A DNA stretch of 64,000 nucleotides from Herbaspirillum sp. CF444. Its GTDB lineage: Bacteria; Pseudomonadota; Gammaproteobacteria; Burkholderiales; Burkholderiaceae_D. The position numbers and the translations under genes were made by a program. The DNA is taken from NCBI RefSeq assembly GCF_000282135.1, contig NZ_AKJW01000018.1, positions 186,001 through 250,000 on the forward strand, given 5' to 3'. This document shows, one piece after another, positions 45,209-54,264 of the stretch (position 1 is the first letter of the stretch; every line of letters begins with the position of its first letter). The notes beneath the pieces were generated by a model, which saw only the letters and a list, made by a program, of their open reading frames with translations, ran no database searches and was not told where the DNA came from.

Positions 45209-45787
45209 TCAGCGACGCACCAGAGCGATCAGGTATTTGCAGGCTTTGTTGCCGGGATTGGTAAACACGCAATCCATCGGCGGACCAAGCTGGAGGCAGT
45301 CGCCCGGATTGAGCTGGTGCTCCTGTTCGCCCTCGCGGAACAGCAGGCGGCCCTCAACCATCAGGATCTGTTCATGCTGGAAGGTGAAGGCGCTGGCAGG
45401 ATAGGGCACGCTGACCTTGGCCGGCAGGACGATTTCCAGCAACTCCAGCATCCCGCCGGCAGGCGGCGACAAGGTGCGGCGGGTATAGCCGGTTTCGGGA
45501 TCGGTCCAGACGTTCTGGTGCGCGTGCTGGTTCAGACGGTTGTCGTTCTGTTCCGCCAGCGACAGCAGCATCGACAGCGCCAGCCCGAACGCTCCCGACA
45601 AGCGGCCCAGCACTGTGGCGGTAGGGCTGGCCTCGCCACGCTCGATCTTGCTGATCATTGCCTTTGACACGCCGGAGCGCTCGGACAGTTCCGCCAGCGA
45701 CCAGCCTCTGCTGCCACGCTCGATCTTGATGCGGGTGGAAATGGCCTGGGTGGGGTCTTCTGCGATGAGGGCGTGAGAGGTATTCAA
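45209..45787 (-). CDS. XRE-family regulator with C-terminal cupin domain
   Basis: This protein of about 192 residues has an N-terminal helix-turn-helix (GWSLAELSERSGVSKAMISKIERGEASPTATVLGRL, core SGVSKAMISKIERG) and a cupin barrel (VPYPASAFTFQHEQILMVEG...LNPGDCLQLGPP). PuuR and similar regulators share this plan and often bind polyamine, amino-acid or aldehyde-related effectors through the cupin. The start is uncertain: the frame is open to a GTG at 45871, but a TATAAT on the minus strand at 45826-45821 lies inside that extension, so the TTG at 45787 is preferred. It diverges from the catabolic genes to the right and is the likely local regulator. Confidence 0.75.
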   Translation of the reverse strand: MNTSHALIAEDPTQAISTRIKIERGSRGWSLAELSERSGVSKAMISKIERGEASPTATVLGRLSGAFGLALSMLLSLAEQNDNRLNQHAHQNVWTDPETGYTRRTLSPPAGGMLELLEIVLPAKVSVPYPASAFTFQHEQILMVEGRLLFREGEQEHQLNPGDCLQLGPPMDCVFTNPGNKACKYLIALVRR

Positions 45788-45820
45788 GCGAATGAAAAGA
45801 TCGATGTCGGTAAGGCTCGG

Positions 45821-45826
45821 ATTATA
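45821..45826 (-). promoter_or_regulatory. Candidate -10 box of the XRE-cupin gene
   Basis: A perfect TATAAT read on the minus strand, about 35 bases upstream of the TTG start. The -35 region is weak (TTTCCC at a 17-bp spacing), consistent with an activated or weak promoter. Confidence 0.4.
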
Positions 45827-45922
45827 ACCGCTGCACCTATCAGGGGAAACCAGGAAGGGCGCGCGCACCACGGCCGGGCTTGATCCGGATCAATGTGGGG
45901 TATCTGTATTTAGTCTAAAAAA

Positions 45923-45965
45923 TATGCAAAATATTCTTGCATAGTGTATTTTTGTCCAATATAGT
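45923..45965 (+). promoter_or_regulatory. Promoter and operator of the monooxygenase cluster
   Basis: TTGCAT (45937-45942) and TATAGT (45960-45965) with a 17-bp spacer form a sigma70-type promoter about 100 bp before the monooxygenase ATG. The inverted repeat TATGCAA-N7-TTGCATA (45923-45943) overlaps the -35. It is a good candidate operator for the divergent XRE-cupin regulator. Confidence 0.65.
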
Positions 45966-46066
45966 AAACGACAGGTAAGTAGGAAAAACACGATTCAACA
46001 GCAGCTTATGCGCTGGATTGCATCGCCAGCAGCGACAAGAAAAGCATTCACTATCGAGGAGACAGG

Positions 46067-47434
46067 ATGTCCAGGGAAATCCATTTCAACGCATTCGACA
46101 TGAACTGCGTCGGTCATATTCAGCAAGGCCTGTGGCGCCATCCGCGCGATCGTTCCGCCGATTATCGTGATATCCACTATTGGATGGACTACGCGAAAAA
46201 GCTGGAGAAGGGCTTGTTCGACGGCATCTTCTTCGCCGACGTGATCGGTGTCTACGATGTGTACGCCGGCAACCCGGACGCCGCCATCCGCGGCGCGGTG
46301 CAGGTACCGGTCAATGATCCGACCATGCTGATTCCGGCCATGGCGGGCGTGACCACCCACCTCGGTTTCGGCGTCACCAGCAATCTGGTCTATGAGTCGC
46401 CATTCCTGTTTGCGCGCCGCATGTCGACGCTGGATCACCTGACCGGTGGCCGCGTCGGCTGGAATATCGTGACCGGTTATCTGGACAGCGCTGCACGGGC
46501 GATCGGCCTTTCCGGCCAGATGGCGCATGACGACCGCTACGACCTGGCGGACGAATACATGGAGCTGGTCTACAAGCTCTGGGAAGGCAGCTGGGAAGAC
46601 GGCGCCGTGCAGGTCAACCGCGCCGACGGCTTCTACGCCGACCCGTCCAAGGTGCATGTCGTCCATCATCGAGGACGCCAGTATCAGGTCGACGCCATGC
46701 ATTTGTCGGAGCCGTCGCCGCAACGCACGCCGGTGCTGTACCAGGCCGGCTCTTCCATGCGCGGCCGCCAGTTCGCCGCCACGCACGCCGAATGCGTCTT
46801 CGTCAATGGCCAGAGCAAGGACGGCGTCAAGAACATCGTCGACGACATCCGCGCACAAGCGGTGGCATTGGGACGTGCCGCGGCCGACATCAAGGTCTTC
46901 CTCGGCGCCACCATCGTCACGGCCAAGACCGAAAGCCAGGCCAAGGAAAAATTCGCCGAGTACCAGCGCTACGTCAGTTCGGAAGCGGCGCTGGTGCACG
47001 CCGCCGCCTCCATGGGCATCGACTTCGCCAAGTACGACATGGACGAACCGATCGAAACCGGCAAGAGCCAGGCGATCGTCTCCAACGTCGAAGCCATGAC
47101 GCGCAGCGCCGGTCCGCAATGGACCAAGCGCAAGCTGCTGGAACAAATGACGCTCGGCAGCCGCCAGCCGCCACTGGTGGGGTCGGCGGAGCAGGTGGCC
47201 GACGCGCTGATGGACTGGTCGGAGCAGGCCGGCGTCGACGGTTTCAACCTGTCGCGCACCGTGGTGCCGGAATGCTTCGACGACATCATCGAGCTGGTGG
47301 TGCCGATTCTTCAGGAGCGCGGCGTCTACAAGACCGCCTACAAGCAGGGACCGTTGCGCGAGAAACTGTTCGGCACGGCACGTCTGCCGGGCAGCCATAG
47401 CGCCAATCAGTACCGGATTCACCCGAAGCCGTAA
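46067..47434 (+). CDS. FMN-dependent monooxygenase, NtaA/SnaA/DszA family
   Basis: This is a 455-residue flavin-dependent oxygenase of the bacterial-luciferase superfamily, NTA-monooxygenase subgroup. It uses reduced FMN from a partner reductase to cleave C-N or C-S bonds. Typical blocks are HFNAFDMNCVGHIQQGLWRHP at the N-terminus, FDGIFFADVIGVYD, LIPAMAGVTTHLGFGVTSNLVYESPFLFARRMSTLDHLTGGRVGWNIVTGY (core LDHLTGGRVGWNIVT) and QAGSSMRGRQFAATHAECVF. GAGGAGA precedes the ATG. The gene is first of a plus-strand run with flavin reductase, MFS, aldehyde dehydrogenase, symporter and amidohydrolase genes. The substrate is unknown; nitrilotriacetate, dibenzothiophene-sulfone and pristinamycin are only known relatives' substrates. 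Confidence 0.88.
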   Translation: MSREIHFNAFDMNCVGHIQQGLWRHPRDRSADYRDIHYWMDYAKKLEKGLFDGIFFADVIGVYDVYAGNPDAAIRGAVQVPVNDPTMLIPAMAGVTTHLGFGVTSNLVYESPFLFARRMSTLDHLTGGRVGWNIVTGYLDSAARAIGLSGQMAHDDRYDLADEYMELVYKLWEGSWEDGAVQVNRADGFYADPSKVHVVHHRGRQYQVDAMHLSEPSPQRTPVLYQAGSSMRGRQFAATHAECVFVNGQSKDGVKNIVDDIRAQAVALGRAAADIKVFLGATIVTAKTESQAKEKFAEYQRYVSSEAALVHAAASMGIDFAKYDMDEPIETGKSQAIVSNVEAMTRSAGPQWTKRKLLEQMTLGSRQPPLVGSAEQVADALMDWSEQAGVDGFNLSRTVVPECFDDIIELVVPILQERGVYKTAYKQGPLREKLFGTARLPGSHSANQYRIHPKP

Positions 47435-47593
47435 CACCGGGCAAAGCAAGGCTCGTTCTCCCGTTCAATGATTCTGCCGGCGCCTCGTGGTCTAGCCACG
47501 ATGCACCGCGGGAGAGCGTGCGTCCAAAGATTCAGGCATCAGATTCCCATCGAGCAATCCGTTCCACCGGTTCCACCACAGAGAAGGCCCGTC

Positions 47594-48088
47594 ATGATCG
47601 ATAAAGCCATTTTCCGCGAAGCCATGTCCAGCTTCGGCGCCGCCGTCAACGTCATCACCAGCGACGGTCCTGCCGGTCTGGCCGGATGCACCGTGTCCGC
47701 CGTCTGCAGCGTCACCGACGAGCCGCCGACGCTGATGCTGTGCATCAACCGCGACAGCCGCAACAACGCCATCTTCAAAGAGAATGGCGCCTTGTGCATC
47801 AACGTGCTGTCGGCCAGCCAGCAGCAACTGGCGGTGCTGTTTTCAAGCAAGGGCGTCGACGTCAGGGAACGCTTCCTGTCCGCCGAGTGGGAACGTCTCG
47901 ATACCGGCGCGCCGGTGCTGGTCGATGCGCTGGTTGCACTCGATTGCAAGATCGATTCGGTATCGGAAGTCGGCACCCACAGCGTGTTCTTTTGCTCGGT
48001 GCAGGCAGCGCGCAGCAACAAGGGCATGGAGGCGCTGATTTATCTGGGCCGCAATTTCCATCGCCTGCCGACTGCGCTCGCGGCCTGA
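47594..48088 (+). CDS. FMN reductase component (flavin reductase-like domain)
   Basis: This is a 164-residue flavin reductase of the HpaC/NtaB/RutF class that supplies reduced FMN to the adjacent monooxygenase. It has the family blocks FREAMSSFGAAVNVITSDGPAGLAGCTVSAVCSVTDEPPTLMLCINRDSR (core GCTVSAVCSVTDEPP) and FKENGALCINVLSASQ. The ATG at 47594 has AGAAGG seven bases before it. It follows the oxygenase by 159 bp and is separate, making a two-component system. Its presence supports catalytic use of FMNH2 by the oxygenase. Confidence 0.88.
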   Translation: MIDKAIFREAMSSFGAAVNVITSDGPAGLAGCTVSAVCSVTDEPPTLMLCINRDSRNNAIFKENGALCINVLSASQQQLAVLFSSKGVDVRERFLSAEWERLDTGAPVLVDALVALDCKIDSVSEVGTHSVFFCSVQAARSNKGMEALIYLGRNFHRLPTALAA

Positions 48089-48150
48089 CAGGACTGAGTG
48101 CGAAATTGAACGCGAAAGTACACATCGGCACACCCACCGATACACCCGCC

Positions 48151-49377
48151 ATGCCGTCTCCCCAGACCACCGCGCTGCCCGGCAAGATGCGCTCCCTGAT
48201 CATCTTGCTGCTGTGTGAAATCGGCGCCATGGCGGTGTGGTTTTCTTCCGTCTCGGTGGTGGCCACCATCAAGCGCACGCAGTCCATCCCCGCGCTGGAC
48301 CAAGCCCTGCTGACCAGCTCCGTGCAGTTCGGCTTTGTCGCCGGCACGGTGATCAGCGCCTTGCTGTCGCTGGCTGATCGCTACGACCCGCGCCGCCTGT
48401 TCATGGTGTCCGCGTTGGTTGCAGCGGCGGCCACCGGGTTGTTGGCGCTTATGCCGCCGGTCGGACCGGCCGTGTTCCTGCTGCGCTTCGTCACCGGCAT
48501 GTGCATGGCCGGCGTGTATCCGGTCGGCATGCGGCTCGCGGTGACGTGGGCGCAACGCGACATGGGTTTGCTGATCGGCTTGCTGGTGGGCGGACTGACG
48601 TTCGGTTCGGCCAGCCCGCATCTGTTGGCGGCTCTGGGGGGTATCGACTGGCGCGCAATCTATGCAACTGCGGCGGCTTGCGCGGCCTTGTCCGGCATCT
48701 GCATCCTGTTCTGCGGACTCGGTCCCAACATGGCGCGCAGCAGCCGTATCGATTTCAACTACATGGCCCAGGCCTGGCGCAATCCGGCGATTCGCCTGGC
48801 CAACCTCGGTTATCTCGGACACATGTGGGAGCTGTACGCCATGTGGGCCTGGCTGGCGGCTTTTCTGGCGGCGAGTTTTGCAGCGGCAGGCATGGGACGT
48901 GCGGATCACTTCGCCAGCCTGTGGACGTTTGCCGCGATTGCCATCGGCGCTATCGGCGCCGGCGGCGGCGGCTGGCTGGCGGATCGCTTCGGGCGCACCA
49001 CGCTGACCATCGCAGCGATGGCGACCAGCGCCTGCTGCGCGGTGCTCATTGCCTTCCTGTTCGGCCTGACACCATGGCTGGTGGTGCCGGTTGCGCTGGC
49101 ATGGGGGATTTCGGTGATCGCGGATTCCGCCCAGTTCTCCGCCAGCGTCGCCGAGCTGGGCGACGCGTCCATGACGGGAACGCTGCTGACGGTGCAGACC
49201 TGCGCCGGATTTCTGCTGACGCTGGCGAGCATTCACCTGGTGCCGGAAATGGTGGCATGGGCAGGCTGGCGCGCCGGCTTCTGCATGCTGGCGATCGGGC
49301 CCGCACTCGGCTGCGTCGCCATGTACCGCCTGCGCTTGCGGCCGGAAGCAATGCGCTTGGCGAACGGAAAAAGATAG
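48151..49377 (+). CDS. MFS transporter
   Basis: This is a 408-residue major facilitator with about twelve membrane segments. It has the motif-A-like ALLSLADRYDPRRLFMVSALVA between helices 2 and 3 and the second-half equivalent GWLADRFGRTTLTIAAM. The start at 48151 is where the membrane homology begins, but no clear ribosome site is present there, and a TTG about 45 bases upstream is an alternative. It follows the flavin reductase by 62 bp. It probably imports the substrate or exports a product of the pathway; direction cannot be inferred. Confidence 0.85.
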   Translation: MPSPQTTALPGKMRSLIILLLCEIGAMAVWFSSVSVVATIKRTQSIPALDQALLTSSVQFGFVAGTVISALLSLADRYDPRRLFMVSALVAAAATGLLALMPPVGPAVFLLRFVTGMCMAGVYPVGMRLAVTWAQRDMGLLIGLLVGGLTFGSASPHLLAALGGIDWRAIYATAAACAALSGICILFCGLGPNMARSSRIDFNYMAQAWRNPAIRLANLGYLGHMWELYAMWAWLAAFLAASFAAAGMGRADHFASLWTFAAIAIGAIGAGGGGWLADRFGRTTLTIAAMATSACCAVLIAFLFGLTPWLVVPVALAWGISVIADSAQFSASVAELGDASMTGTLLTVQTCAGFLLTLASIHLVPEMVAWAGWRAGFCMLAIGPALGCVAMYRLRLRPEAMRLANGKR

Positions 49378-49451
49378 TCGCCACAAATTTCAGAAACATA
49401 TTCAGCAACGGATGCAGCGCACCAGCGCGTGTCATTTCATAAGGTCGAGCG

Positions 49452-50882
49452 ATGAACAACTATCCTGAAATTCAATTCCTGATCAACGGCAACTGGATCC
49501 ACTGCGCCGGCAAGCCCGTCCTCAATCCGGCCGACGAAAGCGTGATCGGCAGCGTGCCGATGGCCACGCCGCTGCATCTGGAACTGGCGCTGCAGGCCGC
49601 CGACGCCGGCTTTCATATCTGGAAGAACATGGCGCCCGCCAAGCGCGCAGAAATCATGCTGCGCGCCTGCGACCTGATGCGCGAACGCGTTGATGTCATC
49701 GCCGCCGCGATCACGCTGGAGCAAGGCAAGACGCTGGCGCAGGCGCGCGCCGAAGTGCTGCGCGGCTGCGACCTGATCGCCTGGGACGCCAACGAAGGAC
49801 GTCGTTTGTACGGTCGCCTGATTCCCGCCGAACCGGAGATGCGGCATACCGTATTCCGCGAACCGGTCGGCGTGGTTGCCGCCTTCACACCGTGGAATTT
49901 TCCATTGAGTTCGCCGGCGCGCAAGGTTGGCGGTGCACTGGCCGCAGGTTGTTCGATCATCCTCAAGGCAGCGGAAGAAACGCCTGCCGGCGCCGTCATG
50001 CTGGCGCGCGCCTTCACCGATGCGGGTTTGCCACCGGGAGTGCTTAATCTGGTGTTCGGCGATCCGGCGCAGATTTCGGAAACGCTGATTTGTCATCCGC
50101 TGGTGCGCCTGGTGACCTTCACCGGCTCGACCGCCGTCGGCAAGCAATTGGCGTCGATGGCCGCGCGCCACATGAAGCCGGTCATCATGGAACTCGGCGG
50201 ACACGCGCCGGTGATCGTCTGCGAAGACGCCAATCCCGAGTTGGCGGCAACCATCTCCTTGCAGGGGAAGCTCAACAACGGCGGCCAGGTGTGCGTGGCG
50301 CCGACACGCTTCTTCGTCCATCGAGCAATCTACGATCGTTTCGTCGCCGCCTGCGCCGCCTTCGGTGAAAAGATCCGCGTCGGCGACGGCATGCGCGAAG
50401 ACGTGCAGATTGGCCCGGTCACCAACGTGCGCCGGGTACAGGCTCTGGACGCCATGGTCGACGATGCGCTGCTGTACGGCGCGCGCATCGTGTGCGGCGG
50501 CAAGCGTTTGCCCGGCGCCGGCTATCACTTCCCGTTCACCGTGCTGGCCGATGTGCCGGTGACGGCGCTGGCGATGCGTGAAGAACCGTTCGGGCCGCTC
50601 TGCCTGATCAGCCCGGTCGACAACATCGACGAAGCCATCGACAAGGCCAACGCGCTGCCGTTCGGCCTGGCCGGTTACGCCTTCACCGAATCGGCCAACT
50701 ACGCCCACAAGCTGGCGACCGAACTGGAAGTCGGCAACCTGGCCATCAATCACATGGTGTCCGCCGTGTCGGAGACGCCGTTCGGCGGTGTCAAGGACAG
50801 CGGTTACGGACGCGAAGGCGGCACCGAAGGACTGGAGCATTACACCCACGTCAAATCGGTTTCGCACAAGTTGCTGGGCTAA
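49452..50882 (+). CDS. Aldehyde dehydrogenase (succinate-semialdehyde dehydrogenase type)
   Basis: This is a 476-residue NAD(P)-dependent aldehyde dehydrogenase. Catalytic C281 lies in NNGGQVCVAPTRFF and general-base E247 in VIMELGGHAP; cofactor segments FTPWNFPLS, FTGSTAVGK and PFGPL are present. GabD-type family features (EPFGPLCLI, ETPFGGVKDSGYG) suggest it oxidises a C3-C5 semialdehyde. In this cluster it would use the aldehyde released when the FMN oxygenase cleaves a C-N bond. AAGG is 8 bases before the ATG; it follows the MFS gene by 74 bp. Confidence 0.9.
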   Translation: MNNYPEIQFLINGNWIHCAGKPVLNPADESVIGSVPMATPLHLELALQAADAGFHIWKNMAPAKRAEIMLRACDLMRERVDVIAAAITLEQGKTLAQARAEVLRGCDLIAWDANEGRRLYGRLIPAEPEMRHTVFREPVGVVAAFTPWNFPLSSPARKVGGALAAGCSIILKAAEETPAGAVMLARAFTDAGLPPGVLNLVFGDPAQISETLICHPLVRLVTFTGSTAVGKQLASMAARHMKPVIMELGGHAPVIVCEDANPELAATISLQGKLNNGGQVCVAPTRFFVHRAIYDRFVAACAAFGEKIRVGDGMREDVQIGPVTNVRRVQALDAMVDDALLYGARIVCGGKRLPGAGYHFPFTVLADVPVTALAMREEPFGPLCLISPVDNIDEAIDKANALPFGLAGYAFTESANYAHKLATELEVGNLAINHMVSAVSETPFGGVKDSGYGREGGTEGLEHYTHVKSVSHKLLG

Positions 50883-51120
50883 GCCCTAAGTCCCGCCATC
50901 GTTCCGGAGGAGGCGCCATGTAGCCGGTCCGTGTCCTTCCGTTTCGTTCTGCATTTTAGTTGTTGAGTTTAGTTCGTCAGTCCGGTTCGCCAGTCAATCT
51001 GAGCGGGGAACCTTGCAGTCCGTCGTCGCCTGTTTCTGCTGCCCGCACGTCGTTGTATCGGCGGCAGACCACGCTTGTTGTCGTTTGCATTTGTCAATTG
51101 TCAATTCAAGGGGGGATTCA

Positions 51121-51339
51121 ATGAGTGCAGTCCGGTATCTTGCTTTAGTGCCCGTAGCGTCCGTCATGCTCGGGCCATTTTTCTGCAATCGCGTCACGCC
51201 GTTTTTGTTCGGCCTGCCGTTTCTGCTGTCGTGGATGGCGCTGTCGCTGGCGATGACCTCGGTGGTGATGTACATCGTGTATCGCTTCGACCCGCGTAAT
51301 GCGCCGGGTTACGTTGAATACACCGAGCAAGGAGAGTGA
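51121..51339 (+). CDS. DUF3311-like small membrane protein
   Basis: This is a 72-residue protein with two membrane segments. It reads LALVPVASVMLGPFFCNRVTPFLFGLPFLLSWMALSLAMTSVVMYIVYRFDP near residues 5-60 (core PFFCNRVTPFLFGLPFLL). Small proteins of this DUF3311 form regularly precede sodium:solute symporter genes and are thought to be a companion subunit. GGGGGG lies just before the ATG, and the symporter starts one base after its stop. Function is unproven. Confidence 0.8.
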   Translation: MSAVRYLALVPVASVMLGPFFCNRVTPFLFGLPFLLSWMALSLAMTSVVMYIVYRFDPRNAPGYVEYTEQGE

Positions 51340-51340
51340 C

Positions 51341-52840
51341 ATGAATATTTCCCTGATCCTTATTTTCGGCACCATGCTGCTGGCCTTGTGGCTCGGCATC
51401 CGCGCACAGCGCGGCAAGGACATGAGCCTGGAGCAATGGACCGTGGCTGGACGCGGCTTCGGCGCCGGGCTGGTGTTCCTGCTGATGGCGGGCGAGATCT
51501 ACACGACCTTCGTGTTCCTCGGCGGCAGCGGTTTTGCCTACGGCGTCGGCGGTCCGGCATATTACATGCTGGGTTTCGGCAGCCTGAGTTTCGTGCTGTC
51601 CTACTGGTTGCTGCCGCCGATCTGGCGCTTCGCCAAGACGCACAGCCTGCTGTCGCAACCGGACTTCTTCGCCAAGAAATTCAACAGCCCCGCACTCGGC
51701 ATCCTGGTGGCGCTGGTGGGCGTGGTCGCGCTGATGCCTTACCTGGTCCTGCAACTCAAGGGCCTGGGCATCATCGTGAGCGTGGCTTCGTATTCCGGCC
51801 TGAGCTCAACCCAGGGCGTCTGGATCGGTGCCATCGTGACCGTGATCTACGTGATGGTCTCCGGCGTGCACGGCTCAGCCTGGACCTCGGTGCTGAAAGA
51901 TTTCCTGGTGCTGGCGGTGGCGATCTTCCTCGGCCTGTATCTGCCATGGCATTACTACGGCGGCATCACGTCGATGTTTGAGGCTATCGAACACGCCAAG
52001 CCCGGCTTCCTGGCGCTGCCCGCGACCGGCAAGAGCGCGGTGTGGATGACGTCCACCGTACTGCTGACGACGCTGGGTTTCTACATGTGGCCGCACATGT
52101 TCATGGCGTCGTTCACCGCCAAGAGCGAACAGAACCTGCGCCGCAACGCCTACACCTTGCCGATCTACCAGATGATGCTGTTGTTCGTGTTCTTCGTGGG
52201 CTTTGCCGCGGTATTGCAGATTCCGGGCCTGACCGGTCCCGACATCGATCTGGCGCTGTTCAAGATTTCGCTTGCGACCTTCGATCCCTGGGTGGTCGGC
52301 ATCATCGGTGCTGCCGGCGTGCTGACGGCGATTGTTCCCGGTTCGATGATTCTGATGGCGGTGTCGACGCTGCTGGCCAACAACGTCTATCGCGCCTGGC
52401 GCACATCGACCGGCAACGCCGAAGCCGACAACCAGCACATCGGTCGCGTCGCCAAACTGGCGGCGCCGCTGGTGATGCTGGCCGGCCTGTGGTTCACCCT
52501 GCAAGGCGGACAGACCATCGTGTCGCTGCTGCTGATGGCCTACAGCCTGGTTACGCAATTGTTCCCGGCGCTGCTGGCGAGCCTGTTGCCGTCGAAACCG
52601 GTCAGCAAGGCCGGCGCCATCACCGGCATCCTGGTGGGTGAAGCAACCGTGGCGGCGCTGTCGGTGACCAAGATGACGATCGCCGATCTGATTCCCTTCA
52701 TTCCGGATGCGTTGAAGGACACCAATGTCGGCGTCGTGGCTCTGGCGTTGAATGTGGTCGCGATGCTGCTGGTCTCCGTCGTGACCCGTTCAGGCGTCAA
52801 GCAAGGCAGCCAGTCCTTGCAGGCTGATTCGGTGGCATAA
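51341..52840 (+). CDS. Sodium:solute symporter family transporter
   Basis: This is a 499-residue SSS-family symporter with about thirteen membrane segments. The SSS core GRGFGAGLVFLLMAGEIYTTFVFLGGSGFAYGVG (core LLMAGEIYTTFVFLGGSG) and SQPDFFAKKFNSPALGI near residue 110 are visible. It probably carries an organic acid, amino acid or pantothenate-like anion with Na+. A strong AAGGAG 6 bases before the ATG at 51341 supports the start. It is coupled to the DUF3311-like protein and precedes the amidohydrolase by 76 bp, so import followed by hydrolysis is a reasonable inference. Confidence 0.9.
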   Translation: MNISLILIFGTMLLALWLGIRAQRGKDMSLEQWTVAGRGFGAGLVFLLMAGEIYTTFVFLGGSGFAYGVGGPAYYMLGFGSLSFVLSYWLLPPIWRFAKTHSLLSQPDFFAKKFNSPALGILVALVGVVALMPYLVLQLKGLGIIVSVASYSGLSSTQGVWIGAIVTVIYVMVSGVHGSAWTSVLKDFLVLAVAIFLGLYLPWHYYGGITSMFEAIEHAKPGFLALPATGKSAVWMTSTVLLTTLGFYMWPHMFMASFTAKSEQNLRRNAYTLPIYQMMLLFVFFVGFAAVLQIPGLTGPDIDLALFKISLATFDPWVVGIIGAAGVLTAIVPGSMILMAVSTLLANNVYRAWRTSTGNAEADNQHIGRVAKLAAPLVMLAGLWFTLQGGQTIVSLLLMAYSLVTQLFPALLASLLPSKPVSKAGAITGILVGEATVAALSVTKMTIADLIPFIPDALKDTNVGVVALALNVVAMLLVSVVTRSGVKQGSQSLQADSVA

Positions 52841-52916
52841 CGTTGTGGCGGCGCGGCAAGGGGAAGATTTTTTCCACCATGTTGCGCCGTTTTTTCATGA
52901 TTTCGATTCCATTACC

Positions 52917-54122
52917 ATGACCTCTATCGACGCTCCGGCTTTTTCCGACAGTCAGATGCTGCGCGCCATGATTGCCGCCAACCTGCCTTTTCTGAGCAGC
53001 TTCCGGCGCGATCTGCATCGTCATCCCGAATTACGGTTTGAAGAACATCGGACCGCAGCAGCAGTTGCCGCAGAATTGCAAAACGCCGGTTACACCGTGC
53101 GTCAGGGCATGGGCGGCACCGGTGTCGTCGCCACGCTCAAAGGCCGGCGCGACGGTCCGGGAATCGTCCTGAGGGCGGATATGGACGCCTTGCCGATCCG
53201 CGAAAAGAATGTCTTCGCACATAGTTCCACCTGCGAAGGCCGCATGCACGCTTGCGGTCATGACGGCCACACCACGATGCTGCTGGGCGCAGCCTTGTTG
53301 ATGAAAACGTTGACGGCGCCGGAGCATGACGTGCACTTCGTGTTCCAGCCGGGTGAAGAGGGCGGCGCCGGTGCGCGTAAGATGATGGATGACGGCTTGT
53401 TCGAGGAATTCCCGACGGCGGCGGTATTTGGCATGCACAACTGGCCGGACTTGCCGGCCGGTCAGTTCGGTTTGCGCGTGGGGCCGATCATGGCGGCCGG
53501 CCAGCGCTTCCGGATTACCGTCAACGGACGCGGCGCACATGCCGCGCAACCGCAGCTGGGCATCGATCCTATCCCGATCGCCTGCGCCATCGTCCAGCAA
53601 TTCCAGACACTGATCGCGCGGCACAAGAGTGCGGTCGATCCGGCGGTGATCTCGGTGTGCATGTTCAATGCCGGCGAGACCGACAACGTCATCCCGGACA
53701 ACGCCGAACTGCGCGGCACGGTGCGCACCTTGTCCTCGTCCCTGCTGAAGAAATTGCAGGGTGAAATGGCGAGCATCGCCGAAGCAATTGCATCGATGCA
53801 CGGCGCCAAGGCAGTCTTGGATTTCTTTCAATACTATCCGGCAACGGTCAATACCGCCGCCGAGACCGCATTCTGCCAACGCGTGCTGGAGTCCTGCTTC
53901 GGTGCGGAGCAGGTGCACGGCGATGTGCCGGCGAACATGACCTCGGAGGATTTCGGCTTCATGCTGGAAGAGCGTCCCGGCGCTTACATCCTGCTCGGCA
54001 ATGCCGCGCAGGGCAACAATCATCGGCTGCACAATGCTCACTACGACTTCAACGACGACGTCATCGCCTACGGTGTGGAGTACTGGATACGGCTGGCGCA
54101 AAGCTACGCGCCGCCGGGATGA
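52917..54122 (+). CDS. M20-family amidohydrolase (hippurate hydrolase/aminoacylase type)
   Basis: This is a 401-residue zinc-type peptidase M20D amidohydrolase that hydrolyses N-acyl amino acids or related amides. The metal ligands are H111/C113/H115 in RMHACGHDGHTTM, E147-E148 in QPGEEGGAGA, a dimerisation loop NGRGAHAAQPQLGIDP, and a late HNAHYDFNDDV. The start at 52917 begins just before the homology but lacks a clear ribosome site; GTG at 52845 would add 24 residues. It is the last gene of the plus-strand run, and likely supplies or removes an acyl group from the pathway substrate. Confidence 0.88.
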   Translation: MTSIDAPAFSDSQMLRAMIAANLPFLSSFRRDLHRHPELRFEEHRTAAAVAAELQNAGYTVRQGMGGTGVVATLKGRRDGPGIVLRADMDALPIREKNVFAHSSTCEGRMHACGHDGHTTMLLGAALLMKTLTAPEHDVHFVFQPGEEGGAGARKMMDDGLFEEFPTAAVFGMHNWPDLPAGQFGLRVGPIMAAGQRFRITVNGRGAHAAQPQLGIDPIPIACAIVQQFQTLIARHKSAVDPAVISVCMFNAGETDNVIPDNAELRGTVRTLSSSLLKKLQGEMASIAEAIASMHGAKAVLDFFQYYPATVNTAAETAFCQRVLESCFGAEQVHGDVPANMTSEDFGFMLEERPGAYILLGNAAQGNNHRLHNAHYDFNDDVIAYGVEYWIRLAQSYAPPG

Positions 54123-54264
54123 GCGGCGATACGTCAGCGTGACGGGCATGCTGTTGTTGTCGGCTGTACATCAATCCTGAGGGAAAATCTGTACTCCAAC
54201 CGAGGCGCCGTTTGAGCGTATTCTGTGGCGCATAGAGTCCTTCACGTCGCCGAGAGAGTCCAAC

